DNA of 64,000 bases from Reticulitermes speratus (GCA_021186555.1 JAJKFL010000005.1:2863001-2927000); one strand, 5' to 3'. Positions 9,663 through 20,699 are shown, counted from the first letter of the stretch. The notes: generated by a model from the letters alone, not told the origin. Program-made: numbers and translations.

Positions 9663-11457
9663 CAGTAGATGGACGTCGAAGTGATCATACATACTGCGTG
9701 GAGCACTCCTTTAGATAAGCTGATAGTGGTGATCATACCGCTTGGAGCACTTCTTTACAAAAGCTGACAGTGGTGATATACTGCGTGGAGCACTCCTTTA
9801 GACAAACTGATAGTGGTGATATAGTGCGTGAAGCGGTCTTTCAGATAAGCCAACAGTGGTGATCATACATACTGCGTGGAGCACTCCTTTAGACAAACTG
9901 ATAGTGGTGATATAGTGCGTGAAGCGGTCTTTTAGATAAGCCAACAGTGGTGATCATACATACTGCGTGGAGCACTCCTTTAGACAAACTGATAGTGGTG
10001 ATATAGTGCGTGAAGCGGTCTTTTAGATAAGCCAACAGTGGTGATCATACATGCTGCGTGGAGCACTCCTTTAGACAAGCTGATAGTGGTGATATAGTGC
10101 GTGAAGCGGTCTTTTAGATAAGCCAACAGTGGTGATCATACATACTGCGTGGAGCACTCCTTTAGACAAACTGATAGTGGTGATATAGTGCGTGAAGCGG
10201 TCTTTTAGATAAGCCAACAGTGGTGATCATACATACTGCGTGGAGCACTCCTTTAGACAAACTGATAGTGGTGATATAGTGCGTGAAGCGGTCTTTTAGA
10301 TAAGCCAACAGTGGTGATCATACATACTGCGTGGAGCACTCCTTTAGACAAACTGATAGTGGTGATATAGTGCGTGAAGCGGTCTTTTAGATAAGCCAAC
10401 AGTGGTGATCATACATGCTGCGTGGAGCACTCCTTTAGACAAGCTGATAGTGGTGATATAGTGCGTGAAGCGGTCTTTTAGATAAGCCAACAGTGGTGAT
10501 CATACATACTGCGTGGAGCACTCCTTTAGACAAGCTGATAGTGGTGATATAGTGCGTGAAGCGGTCTTTTAGATAAGCCAACAGTGGTGATCATACATAC
10601 TGCGTGGAGCACTCCTTTAGACAAACTGATAGTGGTGATATAGTGCGTGAAGCGGTCTTTTAGATACGCCAACAGTGGTGATCATACATACTGCGTGGAG
10701 CACTCCTTTAGATAAGCCAACAGTGGTGATCATACATACTGCGTGGAGCACTCCTTTAGACAAGCTGATAGTGGTGATATAGTGCGTGAAGCGGTCTTTT
10801 AGATAAGCCAACAGTGGTGATCATACATACTGCGTGGAGCACTCCTTTAGACAAACTGATAGTGGTGATATAGTGCGTGAAGCGGTCTTTTAGATAAGCC
10901 AACAGTGGTGATCATACATGCTGCGTGGAGCACTCCTTTAGACAAGCTGATAGTGGTGATATAGTGCGTGAAGCGGTCTTTTAGATAAGCCAACAGTGGT
11001 GATCATACATACTGCGTGGAGCACTCCTTTAGACAAGCTGATAGTGGTGATATAGTGCGTGAAGCGGTCTTTTAGATAAGCCAACAGTGGTGATCATACA
11101 TACTGCGTGGAGCACTCCTTTAGACAAACTGATAGTGGTGATATAGTGCGTGAAGCGGTCTTTTAGATACGCCAACAGTGGTGATCATACATACTGCGTG
11201 GAGCACTCCTTTAGATAAGCCAACAGTGGTGATCATACATACTGCGTGGAGCACTCCTTTAGACAAGCTGATAGTGGTGATATAGTGCGTGAAGCGGTCT
11301 TTTAGATAAGCCAACAGTGGTGATCATACATACTGCGTGGAGCACTCCTTTAGACAAACTGATAGTGGTGATATAGTGCGTGAAGCGGTCTTTTAGATAA
11401 GCCAACAGTGGTGATCATACATACTGCGTGGAGCACTCCTTTAGACAAGCTCGTAGC
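9663..11457 (+). repeat. 91-bp dimeric satellite with 503-bp higher-order repeat
   Basis: Two related monomers alternate: GTGATCATACATACTGCGTG-GAGCACTCCTTTAGACAAAC, and GTGATATAGTGCGTGAAGCG-GTCTTTTAGATAAGCC. Together they give a 91-bp dimer. An irregular insertion of one extra first-type monomer occurs at about 10680-10725 and again 503 bp later. Identical 64-codon frames at 10617-10811 and 11120-11314 confirm the 503-bp spacing, which equals five dimers plus one 48-bp monomer. Confidence 0.95.
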
Positions 11458-12328
11458 GGTGATCACACACTTCGTAGTCTCTAATACCACACTTACAGCA
11501 TGTCAACATTACGTGCAGTTACACTGACTCATATGCTAATGTCCGTTAATTCGTGCTGGCAGTTTCGTAAATAGCGGACGATCAGACTGAGTCAGTCCGC
11601 TAGACCGCGCGGATGGACTGACGCAACTGACAGGACTCAGGACTCTTAAAACGGAACTCTGAAGACGAAAAATGAAACGTTTTAGGAGATTCCGATGACG
11701 TCCAATGGACATGCAAGTTCAAGCAGACAACGGTCAGATCTGTTAACTAAATTCCAAGATCTACGATGTCCAAAAAGTTCTCGGACGGCGCCCAACCTCC
11801 CTTTAAAATCAAGTGATTCGTCGTGGGTTATCGGACTGTCTTGATCCGGTTGCTGTTTACCGTTCAGTCCCAACCTGTTGTGTAGTGGAGTAAAGACAAC
11901 GATTTCATATGAAGGAGTGTGTGCAGGCGAGTTTTAATGTCAACAGAGCAGCATTTTGTGATATTTTGCTTTAAAAAGGGGGAAAACTGTTACGAAAATT
12001 AAAAATCCGTTGAACGCGGCATTCTGTGACAAGGCGATGGTCCGATCAACAGCGTTTGAACGGTAAAAAACGTGAAAGCTACGGAGAATCGTGGAAAGGC
12101 GGCCACCGTTCTGGCCGCCAGTCCACGTCGCTGATGACGTAACGCCGTCAGTACCTTGCAGCGTCCAGATCGAAGACTGACAGCTTGAGAAATGGTGTAA
12201 GATGAAGAAATATGCTTAGCTTAGTGAAAGCGGCTTTGCTATGCGTGAAGGGTGCGATGGGGCCACAAAATATGGTTGGACAGTACGACCGCATACTGCA
12301 CCACGTTTCGGCCGAAATAAAGATCGTG
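11458..12328. other. No gene recognised
   Basis: Mostly unique-looking DNA with no tRNA boxes, tandem repeats or coding pattern that I can identify. Confidence 0.4.
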
Positions 12329-12343
12329 TTTCCAAACACACAA

Positions 12344-12624
12344 TGGGCCGGGATAGCTCAGTCGGTATAGTGACTCGCTACGGGCTGGACGGTCTGGGGA
12401 TGGAATCCCGGTGGGGGCGAGATTTTTTGAAGCCGTCCAGACCGGCCCTGGGGCCCACCCAGCCTCCTGTACAATAGGTACCGGGTCTCTTTCCCGGGGG
12501 TAAAGCGGCCGGGGCGTGGAGTTGACCACCCACCCTCATCTAGTGCCAGGGTTAAAGAAAGAGTAGAGCTATACCTCTACTCCCCCTCTGGGCCTTCGTG
12601 GCCTGTTATAGGGAGAACTTTACC
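12344..12624 (+). mobile_element. SINE family A copy with 15-bp target-site duplication
   Basis: The duplication TTTCCAAACACACAA is at 12329-12343 and 12625-12639. The head has box A (GATAGCTCAGTCGGTATAG) and a box B-like GGGATGGAATCCC. The body contains CCGGTGGGGGCGAG, GGTACCGGGTCTCTTTCCC and GGTTAAAGAAAGAGTAGAGC, and ends in GAACTTTACC. This is the reference copy for family A because both boundaries are certain. Confidence 0.95.
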
Positions 12625-13168
12625 TTTCCAAACACACAAGGCGGATGTCAACATAAGAAATTTCGAAAAAAAAAATTGACAGCCAGGCAAAATTCAACAT
12701 GGGGGGGGGGGGATAAATAAAGTAGAAATAACAGCCGGAATATTGCAGTCAACCAGTACAGATTTGGCGTAAGGAAGACGGCGGGATTCAGGAAACGTGG
12801 AAGCAACAACATTTGTTACGTAAACTTCCGCTAAACTCTCGAACGGAACAAAACTGGACTACTATCGGTCTACAGACCAGCATGACTCAGACCACACCTT
12901 TACATTCAAACGACGCTATCAACTGCGAAGATCGTATAGCGACGGTGACAGATGGAAAAAGATGGACCAAGGGTGTAATTCTGACAGGGAGCACCCAAAT
13001 ACTCGGAAGCAAGCATGGCTGCTACTGTGCCCACTACGAATCCCGCACGGAATGGTCCAACATTGAACTTGGGCCTCCGCTGTGAGGGGATGGCGAATAA
13101 GTGCCTGAGCCATGGCCGGCCTAGAGGGTCAGAAGAAATAAACACTGAAATTTGTACAGAATACTTCC

Positions 13169-13170
<2 letters not shown>

Positions 13171-13200
<30 letters not shown>
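13171..13200. repeat. (AT)n microsatellite
   Basis: An uninterrupted AT dinucleotide run, then ATATGTATAT. Confidence 0.9.
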
Positions 13201-13203
<3 letters not shown>

Positions 13204-13547
13204 AACAGGCCAAACGACTGCGGTAGTGGTGAGGTACAGCAAACAGGCGCATCAACCGATTGACAAAAGGGTGCGTCTCAAACAGGAGCGAAGGTACGAA
13301 ACGAAACCTCACGAAATCTTCAAATATGAGGTTACAGAGACTCACAATCTCCAACTTTGTCGTATATAAAATTAGCAAATTCTTAAACATGTTCAATGAT
13401 TGATTTCCGTCTCTGCATAATTCGAGCACAGAATTACACTTTGTCGTCATGCATTATTACAAGAAACTACAAAAACTAAATCTCAAACACTACGTGGGAG
13501 GAAAACATATCGGTCGAATCTTGAAGGGAAAATCAGTTCTTTGACTA

Positions 13548-13596
13548 CTTGACCCTGGAAAATGGAACCGATGTTCTCCCGAAACGTCGGTAACCA
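13548..13596 (+). other. CGAAACGTCGG motif site
   Basis: CCTGGAAAATGGAACCGATG is followed by TTCTCCCGAAACGTCGG. This is the same layout as the sites at 24236 and 35115. A SINE C is inserted just downstream. Confidence 0.45.
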
Positions 13597-13608
13597 ACTA
13601 CCAACCTA

Positions 13609-13898
13609 GGCCGTACCATGGCTCAGGCGGTTAGTGGCCGGCCTCTCACCACGGAGGCCCGGATTCGATCCCGGGTAAGTCCGTGTAGGATTTGTGGCGG
13701 ACAAAGTGGCACTGGGACAGGTTTTCCCTCCAAGTACTTCGGTTTTCCCCTATAAATTTCATTCCATCGGTGCTCCATTACATGGAAAAAAAATAAGGAA
13801 AAACTAATCATCTTCATCACAGGGTTACACAATAAGCCTCAAGGCTGCGGTGCGTCCGTAGCATCTGCTGCGGGGCCCTTCACCACAACAACAAAAAA
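13609..13898 (+). mobile_element. SINE family C copy with 12-bp target-site duplication
   Basis: ACTACCAACCTA flanks it at 13597-13608 and 13899-13910. The head has box A (TGGCTCAGGCGGTTAG) and box B (GGATTCGATCCCGG). The body contains GGCACTGGGACAGG, AGTACTTCGGTTTTCCCC, AAGGCTGCGGTGCGTCC and CTGCGGGGCCCTTCACCAC, then a short A-rich tail. It is the reference copy for family C. Confidence 0.95.
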
Positions 13899-13910
13899 AC
13901 TACCAACCTA

Positions 13911-14737
13911 CGCCCCGCAACATCCCACAACATCGAAGGCGTCATTCTAAAACGGTGTTTTACACAATTTATACGTACCACATCAAAGATTACAACGGAA
14001 ACATGATGACGCTACAGAAAGCCACGCTCCAGATACAATATTACACGATGCAAGAAATACCTTCAACTGTAGGGTTACATCTTCAGAAATGCTACATTCT
14101 CAAAACGAGTGTCTTAATTGGTTCTGTGCAGATGCAGTGTGGGAGACATCGCCACACACGCTGTGCCGCTTTGTAGCATCGTCTCCATAGCAACCCGCTC
14201 TACTGATTGATTAATAAGCGTACAGTTCTGAGATGCCTTCTCAGCATCCAATATGCATTGCTGTGAACTGTATTGTGCTCTGGGCTGAGTGGCTGCATTC
14301 GACTGACGAACTTGTGGAAACAGAAATTAACATTCGACGAAAACAGCGGTTGGTACAAGTGGCGAGTTCGCATCTCGATTGTGTCTACACTCTTACCAGC
14401 CGTTTCGCTGTAGACTATTCACGATGAATGCATACCGACACACCGCGCGAAGACACTGTACAAAAATGTTCATATTTATCCTAAAATACAGGGCAATCAA
14501 ATGTATTATTTGAAATCTAAAGGACAGATCAACAGATACAGCATGTCCTATGACGCTTTACGGAGATCATATTCACGTGCCACTGAAACACTGTTTTATT
14601 TACAACCGACCACAAGCATGTGACAATAAGGAGCTACCAAATATTGACAGTTGTTGCTCACCATGTTCAATGCGCACTTCGCAATCCTGAACACTGACTC
14701 GTAAATGAAGTAACGTTTCCCTGCAACGTCAGTACGG
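13911..14737. other. No gene recognised
   Basis: Short open frames at 13955-14176 and 14233-14427 have no recognisable domain. I see no repeats. Confidence 0.4.
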
Positions 14738-14775
14738 TATAATTTCGGTAAAACGACTTTTACAACACCCGGTAT
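14738..14775 (-). mobile_element. Mariner-like terminus
   Basis: On the minus strand the sequence is ATACCGGGTGTTGTAAAAGT followed by CGTTTTACCG. It matches the termini at 56325-56342 (ACCGGGTGTCCTAAACGTCG) and 63680-63711 (TACCGGGTGCCCTAAAAGTC). The match is by eye and covers about 30 bases. Confidence 0.6.
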
Positions 14776-15037
14776 ATCAAAACGCCCGGTATATCAAAAC
14801 ACCCGGTATATCAAAACACCCGGTATATCAAAACACCCGGTATATCAAAACACCCGGTATATCAAAACGCCCGGTATATCAAAACACCCGGTATATCAAA
14901 ACGCCCGGTATATCAAAACGCCCGGTATATCAAAACGCCCGGTATATCAAAACGCCCGGTATATCAAAACACCCGGTATATCAAAACACCCGGTATATCA
15001 AAACACCCGGTATATCAAAACACCCGGTATATCAATA
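14766..15037 (+). repeat. 17-bp minisatellite, about 16 units
   Basis: The unit CACCCGGTATATCAAAA, with CGCCC as a variant of CACCC, is repeated from inside the mariner-like terminus. CACCCGGTAT is the terminal inverted-repeat word of that element family, so the array has grown from the transposon edge plus about 7 flanking bases. Confidence 0.93.
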
Positions 15038-15664
15038 CATTACGCAAAATTACTCTCTAGAGGCGTTATTGGGTGACAGGTGGACTGAAGGCCATGACGT
15101 CAGTTAAGCATACAAATAATCACCACAGATAACGTCTGATAAGATGTGTTTTCAATTGTACAATTAAAGAAGATAGGCATCTGCTGCCACCACTAAAATA
15201 TACAGCATGGGGAAGTACGGCAGTCAATCAGGCGTCAGAAACACAGAAAGGTCGCTCCAATTCATCTTGGACACAAACACTTGCGTAATGGCAACCTACA
15301 GCGGGTCTACTGAGCTACATATGACGCCTTCCTAGCTCACTTATCCGTAACCTGGTCGCAGTTCGTACGCGTGTATTAACCTCTACAATCCGCTCCTAAC
15401 AAGTCCCATGCTACTAGGGCTTACACTGCCGTGATACAGTGAGACAGCTCACAGTGCAGTGTGCACCGTGAAGTGCGGACAGTAACCGAATTACACGACG
15501 GTTCCGTTCCCGAAAACTTTTACGTAACCCGGAATTTACGTACAGCGGAACTGACCCGACCCCCACTTATCACAATTGATCGGTTATGTGTACGTTTTTA
15601 CAATGTCAGTTTACATGTTTAAAAATTTACATCAGTTTACACAAAGTAAAAGAGATTTGGTGAC
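15038..15664. other. No gene recognised
   Basis: Unique-looking DNA with no identified structure. Confidence 0.4.
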
Positions 15665-15669
15665 TGCAG

Positions 15670-16168
15670 TACAAAGTGAAGTTCACCCTAGAACAGGCCA
15701 TGAAAACACACGGGGGAGGGGGGGGGGGTAGAGTTATACAGCTCTTCTCTTTCTTTAACCTCGACGCTAGATATCGGTGGGTGTCAAAGCCACGCGCCGG
15801 CCGCTTTACCCCTGGAAAAAGAGAACCGGTACCCATTGTACAAGAGGCTGGGTGGGGCCCAGGGCCGGTGCGGTAAATCTCGCCCACACCGGGATTCGAT
15901 CCTCGGACCGTCCAGCACGTAAAATGTAAAGTTCTCCCTAGAACAGGCCATGAGACCCAGAGGGGGAGTAGAGGTATAGCTCTACTCTTTCTTTAACCCT
16001 GGCACTAGATGGAGGTAGGTGAACTCCACGCCTCGGCCGCTTTACCCCCGGGAAAGAGACCCGGTACCCATTGTATAGGAGGCTGGGTGGGTCCCAGGGC
16101 CGGTCTGAACGGGTGCGAAAAATCTCGCCCCCATCGGGATTCGATCCCCGGACCGTCCAGCCCGTACC
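15670..16168 (-). mobile_element. Head-to-tail dimer of SINE family A
   Basis: Two copies lie on the minus strand at 15670-15920 and 15921-16168. Both have box B (GGGGATCGAATCCC in the better copy) but lack the box A half of the head. The second copy's tail runs straight into the first copy's truncated head at about 15920. The first carries a long G run at about 15714-15729. Without box A neither is likely to be transcribed from its own promoter. Confidence 0.85.
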
Positions 16169-16194
16169 CGCAGCAAGTCTACTAATTACAGTAT

Positions 16195-16250
16195 TAATAA
16201 TTAATAATATTAATATTATATTATATATAATTAGTAATTAATAAGAATTG
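16195..16250. repeat. AT-rich TAATATTA tract
   Basis: Interlocking AATTAATAAT and TATTATATT words form a weak palindrome next to the transposase relic. Confidence 0.6.
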
Positions 16251-16269
16251 TTTACGTAAGTCGTAATTA

Positions 16270-17330
16270 CATAACCCGGAAAATGCCTGTAACTGTAAAC
16301 ATTCCGTTTCGCCATAAACAAAGATTACACGGACACGTGAAGGGGTTTTACAAGGGTGACGTCACTGCTGCTGAATATCGGCAACAATAGCACTGACGGC
16401 GAATCGCCTATCGACGTGTGTGCACTCGTGTTCACCAGTACCTGTCAGTGAACGGCGTGAACCGCCACGCTAAACGTCAAGTACGACGACATGGGGACGA
16501 AGATGAACGCATTACTGACACGGCACAGCTAAGTACACGCAACTCACGCACAATTTCCACCCACCTCAACGCTCCGTTTGGTGAACGTCACACATAAAAG
16601 GATTGTATTTGTACCACATTAAGCGCATTCAGCATCTTGAACCTGCGTACATGGCTAGCCGGTTGGTTTCTGCCACTGGATTAGTGCTAACCCCACACGA
16701 TTCGTAACAATTTGTTAACCGACGAGGCCCACTTTACCCGCGATGGAGTCAACAATACAAAACACTCCCACTTACGTCATCAAATATCCACATGAAGTCA
16801 AAAAAGTACCAATATCGCTTGTCCGTGAGCATGTGGTGTGATATCACTGGTGACCAGAACACTGGACCGTACATCTTCCCGAAACGTCCGACATGTGATA
16901 TTCACGTAAAACTTTCAGCCCTCTTACAGAAGGTTCCTTCACGAAGACGTCAGATATACTTTCTACATGACGGAGCGCCCCTCATTTCAGTCGAATCGTC
17001 AGGCAATATCTGAATTTGCAATTCCCTAACCGATGGATCTGTCGTGGCGTTGCGAAGAATTGGCCACCGCGGTCACCGGATCCGAACCCGTTTTATTAGG
17101 ATTTGTGGGGTTACGTGGAAGCTACAGTGTATGCATGCAAGGCGAACACGACAACTACTTCGGCCAATTCTCAGCGCTGCAAGACGCATAACGCCGCGGC
17201 GCTTCGTAAGATACATACACGTCCACTGGTCAGAAGGGGCAGGAAATGTACCCAAGCAGACTGAGGCCAATGTGCACAACTTGCACGAGCAGTGAACCAC
17301 GTAACAGTAACTGTACAAGTAACAAACATT
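16270..17330 (+). pseudogene. Tc1/mariner-type (IS630-like) transposase pseudogene
   Basis: Joined by eye across frames, the plus strand shows the ordered landmarks of an insect DDE transposase family. They are an N-terminal part with YKGDVTAAEYRQQ and VHQYLSVNGVNRHAKRQVRR, then LLTDEAHFTRDGVNNTK with the first acidic residue, VWCDI...GPYIFPKRPTCDI, the second motif YFLHDGAP, then FPNRWICRGVAKNWPPRSPD and a last part near RRGRKCTQAD. Stop codons and frameshifts break it at many points, for example after LRHQIST and after SSGNI. It is inactive and old. A SINE B lies immediately downstream. Confidence 0.85.
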
Positions 17331-17334
17331 TTTC

Positions 17335-17588
17335 CAATGGCGCAACAGCCCCTAGTAGGCCAGGGTCTCCTCATTATCGAGGCTTCACGATCACACTCAG
17401 ACACACCACACTCGGTAGGACTCCTCTGGACGAGGGACCAGCCCGTCGCAGAGACCTCTACCTGACAACACACAACACTCACAACAGACAGACATCCATG
17501 CCCCAGGCAGGATTCGAACCCACAATCCCAGCAAGCGAGCGGCCGCAGACCCACGCCTTAGACCGCGCGACCAATAGGATTGGCCACA
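17335..17588 (-). mobile_element. SINE family B copy
   Basis: The minus strand has the head with GGTCGCGCGGTCTAAGG, box B (GGTTCGAATCC) and the standard body ending GGGGCTGTTGCGCCATTGG. It sits between the transposase relic and the LINE ORF. I found no clear duplication. Confidence 0.9.
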
Positions 17589-17639
17589 ATTAACAATTAG
17601 TCTCAATCAATGTACAATGTACTGGCTGTCTCAAAAATG

Positions 17640-18086
17640 TATACAGATTTTAATGGACAAAAAACACCCTTACATAATGTTTGGAGGTCGATATTTGGTG
17701 TAGATCAGAAGTATCTGGAAAGTTTTGAAATGTGGTGCTGGAGAAGGATGGAGAAGATCAGTTGGACCGATCGTGTGAGAAATGAAGAAGTGTTACATAG
17801 AGTGAAGGAGGAGAGGAATATCGTACATACAATAAAAAGAAGAAAGGCTAACTGGATTGGTCACATCTTGCGTAGGAACTGCCTTCTGAAACATGTGATT
17901 GAAGGAAAGTTAGAAGGAAGGATAGAAATGACGGGAAGACGAGGGAGAAGACGTAAGCAGCTACTGGCTGACCTTAAGGAAAAGAGAACATACTGGAAAT
18001 TGAAAGAGGAAGCACTAGATCGCAGTCAATGGAGATCTCGCTTTGGAAGAGGCTACGGACCTGTCGTAAGACAGACTACAGAGTGA
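17640..18086 (+). pseudogene. LINE family 2, C-terminal ORF fragment
   Basis: The open frame from 17610 to 18086 encodes the C-terminal region of a non-LTR retrotransposon. It shows KYLESFEMWCWRRMEKISWT, RVKEERNIVHTIKRRKANWI, GHILRRNCLLKHVIEGK and the terminal RFGRGYGPVVRQTTE. The first 36 codons or so do not fit the family and the start Met is probably fortuitous. Endonuclease and reverse transcriptase domains are missing because of 5' truncation. Its last 40 bases are the source sequence of the 39-bp array at 2251-3028, and another 3' copy is at 38590-38690. Confidence 0.88.
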
Positions 18087-18401
18087 ATCTGGTGTATACA
18101 GAAAGAAGAGTTTGAGATACCTGCTCAATCAGGACAAGTGTTCGCAATGCACGCCGTTAACATATGGTCACTCCTGCATTCGGCGGGAAAACCAAGATGT
18201 GTTCAGGGATGGCTGCACACGACCCTGTCTCATAAGCACACCACCTTACGGGAATTTCTGGTGATCGCGTGAACTGCTACAGCGCCACAGCAGACTGGGC
18301 GGGACCCCCACACCGCTACACGTGCCGCATTTTACACGTGTTGGCGGTTGTTTCTATCCTTTCAATAACAGCGAATTTAATTTTGGTAAGCTGATTTTTC
18401 T

Positions 18402-18660
18402 CGCCAATCCCAGTGGCTGCGCGGTCTAAGGCGTGGGTCTGCGGCCGTTCGCTTGCTGGAATTGTGGGTTCGAATCCCGCCGGGGGCATGGATGTCTGTC
18501 TGTTGTGAGTGTTGTGTGTTGTCAGGTGTAGGTCTCTGCGTCAGGCTGATCACTCGTCCAGAGGAGTCCTACCGAATATGATGTATCTCCGATCGTGAAG
18601 CCTCGATAATGAGGAGGCCCTGGCCCACTAGGGGCTGTTGCGCCATGGAAAAAAAAAAAA
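18402..18660 (+). mobile_element. SINE family B copy with 13-bp target-site duplication
   Basis: AGCTGATTTTTCT at 18389-18401 matches AGCTGAATTTTCT at 18661-18673 with one mismatch. The body is standard and ends GTTGCGCCATGG followed by 13 A residues, a preserved oligo-A tail. Confidence 0.93.
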
Positions 18661-18673
18661 AGCTGAATTTTCT

Positions 18674-19050
18674 TACTGTTTACTCCGGTTGGATTTTGGC
18701 ACCGTCTTGTATATTTTATGGGACCTTGTGTGTGTGACTGAAGTAGGGGAGATATCAATGTCAAACAGGCAAAAGAGATCTATCGATATAAAAACCTCAA
18801 GGTTAAGTTACACAAGACAAATGCAGCAATCCGGTACAACAAAATGTGTCAACAACTACAGTTAACACCTAAATACTTGTCAATAAAAACAAGTCGGTCC
18901 AATCGACAGTCAAGAAACATTACAAGCGGCGACACAGTTTAAAATAAAAACTGACCTACAAATAACATCTGAGAAAATCCACATTTTATATCTTTACCCT
19001 TTACTATGTGCCATTACTTGCCGTTTGTAATTTTGTGTAACTCAAGATAT
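18674..19050. other. No gene recognised
   Basis: AT-rich DNA without recognised features. Confidence 0.4.
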
Positions 19051-19170
19051 AAATCCCTGAAGATGGTTCCACAGGAGAACCGAAACATGTCGGACTGATT
19101 TTGTTGTAAAAAAAATAAGTTATTTTATATAATAAATAAGAAGTGTGCATTTTGTTGGTTTGAGAAATGT
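19051..19170 (+). mobile_element. Penelope-like terminal fragment with hammerhead-like motif
   Basis: CTGAAGA at 19057, a GGTTC/GAACC hairpin and GAAAC at 19082-19086 are followed by ATGTCGG and an AT-rich stretch ending AAGTGTGCATTTTG. The layout matches 1965-2085 and 35565-35650, where the same motif precedes an AAATAA-rich segment. Confidence 0.5.
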
Positions 19171-19294
19171 GTGAGAGGGGGGATATGTTTAAAGTTTTCC
19201 CCTACCCCTTCCTAGTGATGTCAACTGAAGTACTACCATATCGGATATTTGTATCAACACTTCATAAACGTTGACAGAACTGTTTCGTCTACAG

Positions 19295-19606
19295 CAGCGG
19301 TCGCCAACCATTCGGACCTCACGGACCACTAAACTCACAATTTTGAATACCGCGGACCACTAACATGAATTTTTTTTTAAAAAGGTACAAACATCTATAA
19401 AATAATGCTCATAAAAGTTTCATTTTATTAATATGAAATGCACTTTTTAATTATAACAAAATTATTAGTGTGATATTTGTTGCTGCTTGTTTGAAATAAG
19501 TATAATAAATATAAATATTGCAAATAATGTCCAAATTTCTCTACGGACCACCAAAATTTTCTTGCGGAGCATTAGTGGTCCGCGGACCACCGGTTGGCGA
19601 CCGCTG
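19295..19606. mobile_element. Non-autonomous hAT element with 8-bp duplication
   Basis: The termini CAGCGGTCGCCAACC and GGTTGGCGACCGCTG are perfect inverted repeats. They are flanked by GTCTACAG at 19287-19294 and 19607-19614. Eight-base duplications with a TCTANA centre are typical of Charlie-like hAT elements. Inner arms with GGACCACTAA and CGGACCACCAAAA extend the symmetry. There is no transposase. Confidence 0.93.
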
Positions 19607-19716
19607 GTCTACAGGACCACTGCGTGTGTGCGTGTAACTTACGTATTGTACCTAAAGAGAATGCACGTAGAGACTGCAAGATGGTCAATCAGCGTGGAAG
19701 GTTCCATCGCCTCTAA

Positions 19717-20336
19717 GGCTAGGCGCACATTTGCGATTTATTGCCGCCGCGACTGAAAAGTCGCAATCGCCGAAAAGTATTGCGGTCCGCACACGGCGAC
19801 CAAAAAAATCGCTAGTATATTTCAGTAATGGTATGGATTTCATCGAAAGTACTTGTGTGACTGCCTTATTACTCCGTATGAAATCCAAAAAAAGACGCAA
19901 ACGAAAACATTGGGTGCACCCACTTATAAGTCAAATTTTTGGTCATACAGAGCAGGCCGTTTTTCCAATTCAAAAATCAATTTCTCCGTGTCCAAAACAA
20001 TGTGTGACGGTGAATCATCAACAGCAGATTTGTTATCAGACATAATTCAATATCAATAACAAATAATTCAGATACAATAATATTCAATGATAGATTTCTC
20101 TCCAAGGATTGAACTGCGACTGAACAGCAGCAGAAGCAAGTGTGCGCAGGTTCATTCCTGTCTATGTAACCCATTTTAATTCGCGACAGTCGCGTCGCTA
20201 GTAAAATAGGGCTGGTTGCATCTTTTTAATCGCTGCTTTTATTTAGTCGCATGTGCGCGCATTCCTACTGAAAACAGTGCGTTCTATTTGTGCGACTAAA
20301 TAATCGCGTGAAAAAATCGCAAGTGTGCGCCTAGCC
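19717..20336 (+). mobile_element. PIF/Harbinger element, internally deleted
   Basis: The termini GGCTAGGCGCACATTTGCG and, in reverse complement, GGCTAGGCGCACACTTGCG are flanked by TAA at 19714-19716 and 20337-20339. A 3-bp TWA duplication is the hallmark of PIF/Harbinger. The plus-strand frame around 19855-19940 reads ALLLRMKSKKRRKRKHWVHP, which resembles the N-terminus of Harbinger nucleases, after which similarity stops. The catalytic domain is gone, so it could move only with help from a full element. Confidence 0.85.
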
Positions 20337-20339
20337 TAA

Positions 20340-20690
20340 CCCTTCCTTAGGCTGTTCATTTTGACATGGGTTGACACATGACAGAGTTCAGAATTACATA
20401 GAAAAGTCTGGCTGGAAAACCTAACAGGAGACCACAACAAGGAAGGGCTACGTGTAGACGGCAATATCAATCCAGCAACAGAGATGCGTGAATCTGAGAA
20501 CAACGATCAGTGTGGGAGATTCCCTCGCATGAGACGAGATTTACTCTCGGCACAGTGCCGCACTGTATATAGAAAAACACAAAAGCGACTTCATTAACCA
20601 TTTGAATAATGAAAAGACAGAGATAGGGGGGCGTAAGATATAGTAGCGGAGAAGGAAAGAGAGGGCTGAAGTGACAGACTTCAATTTGGG
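20340..20690. other. No gene recognised
   Basis: No repeat or coding pattern identified. Confidence 0.35.
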
Positions 20691-20699
20691 GGAAGAAAG

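Noticed and set aside
16868-16892. CCCGAAACGTCCG as a further member of the GAAACGTCGG motif set
   Set aside because: It is the coding sequence for FPKRP in the transposase relic and has no CTGA block or stem upstream.
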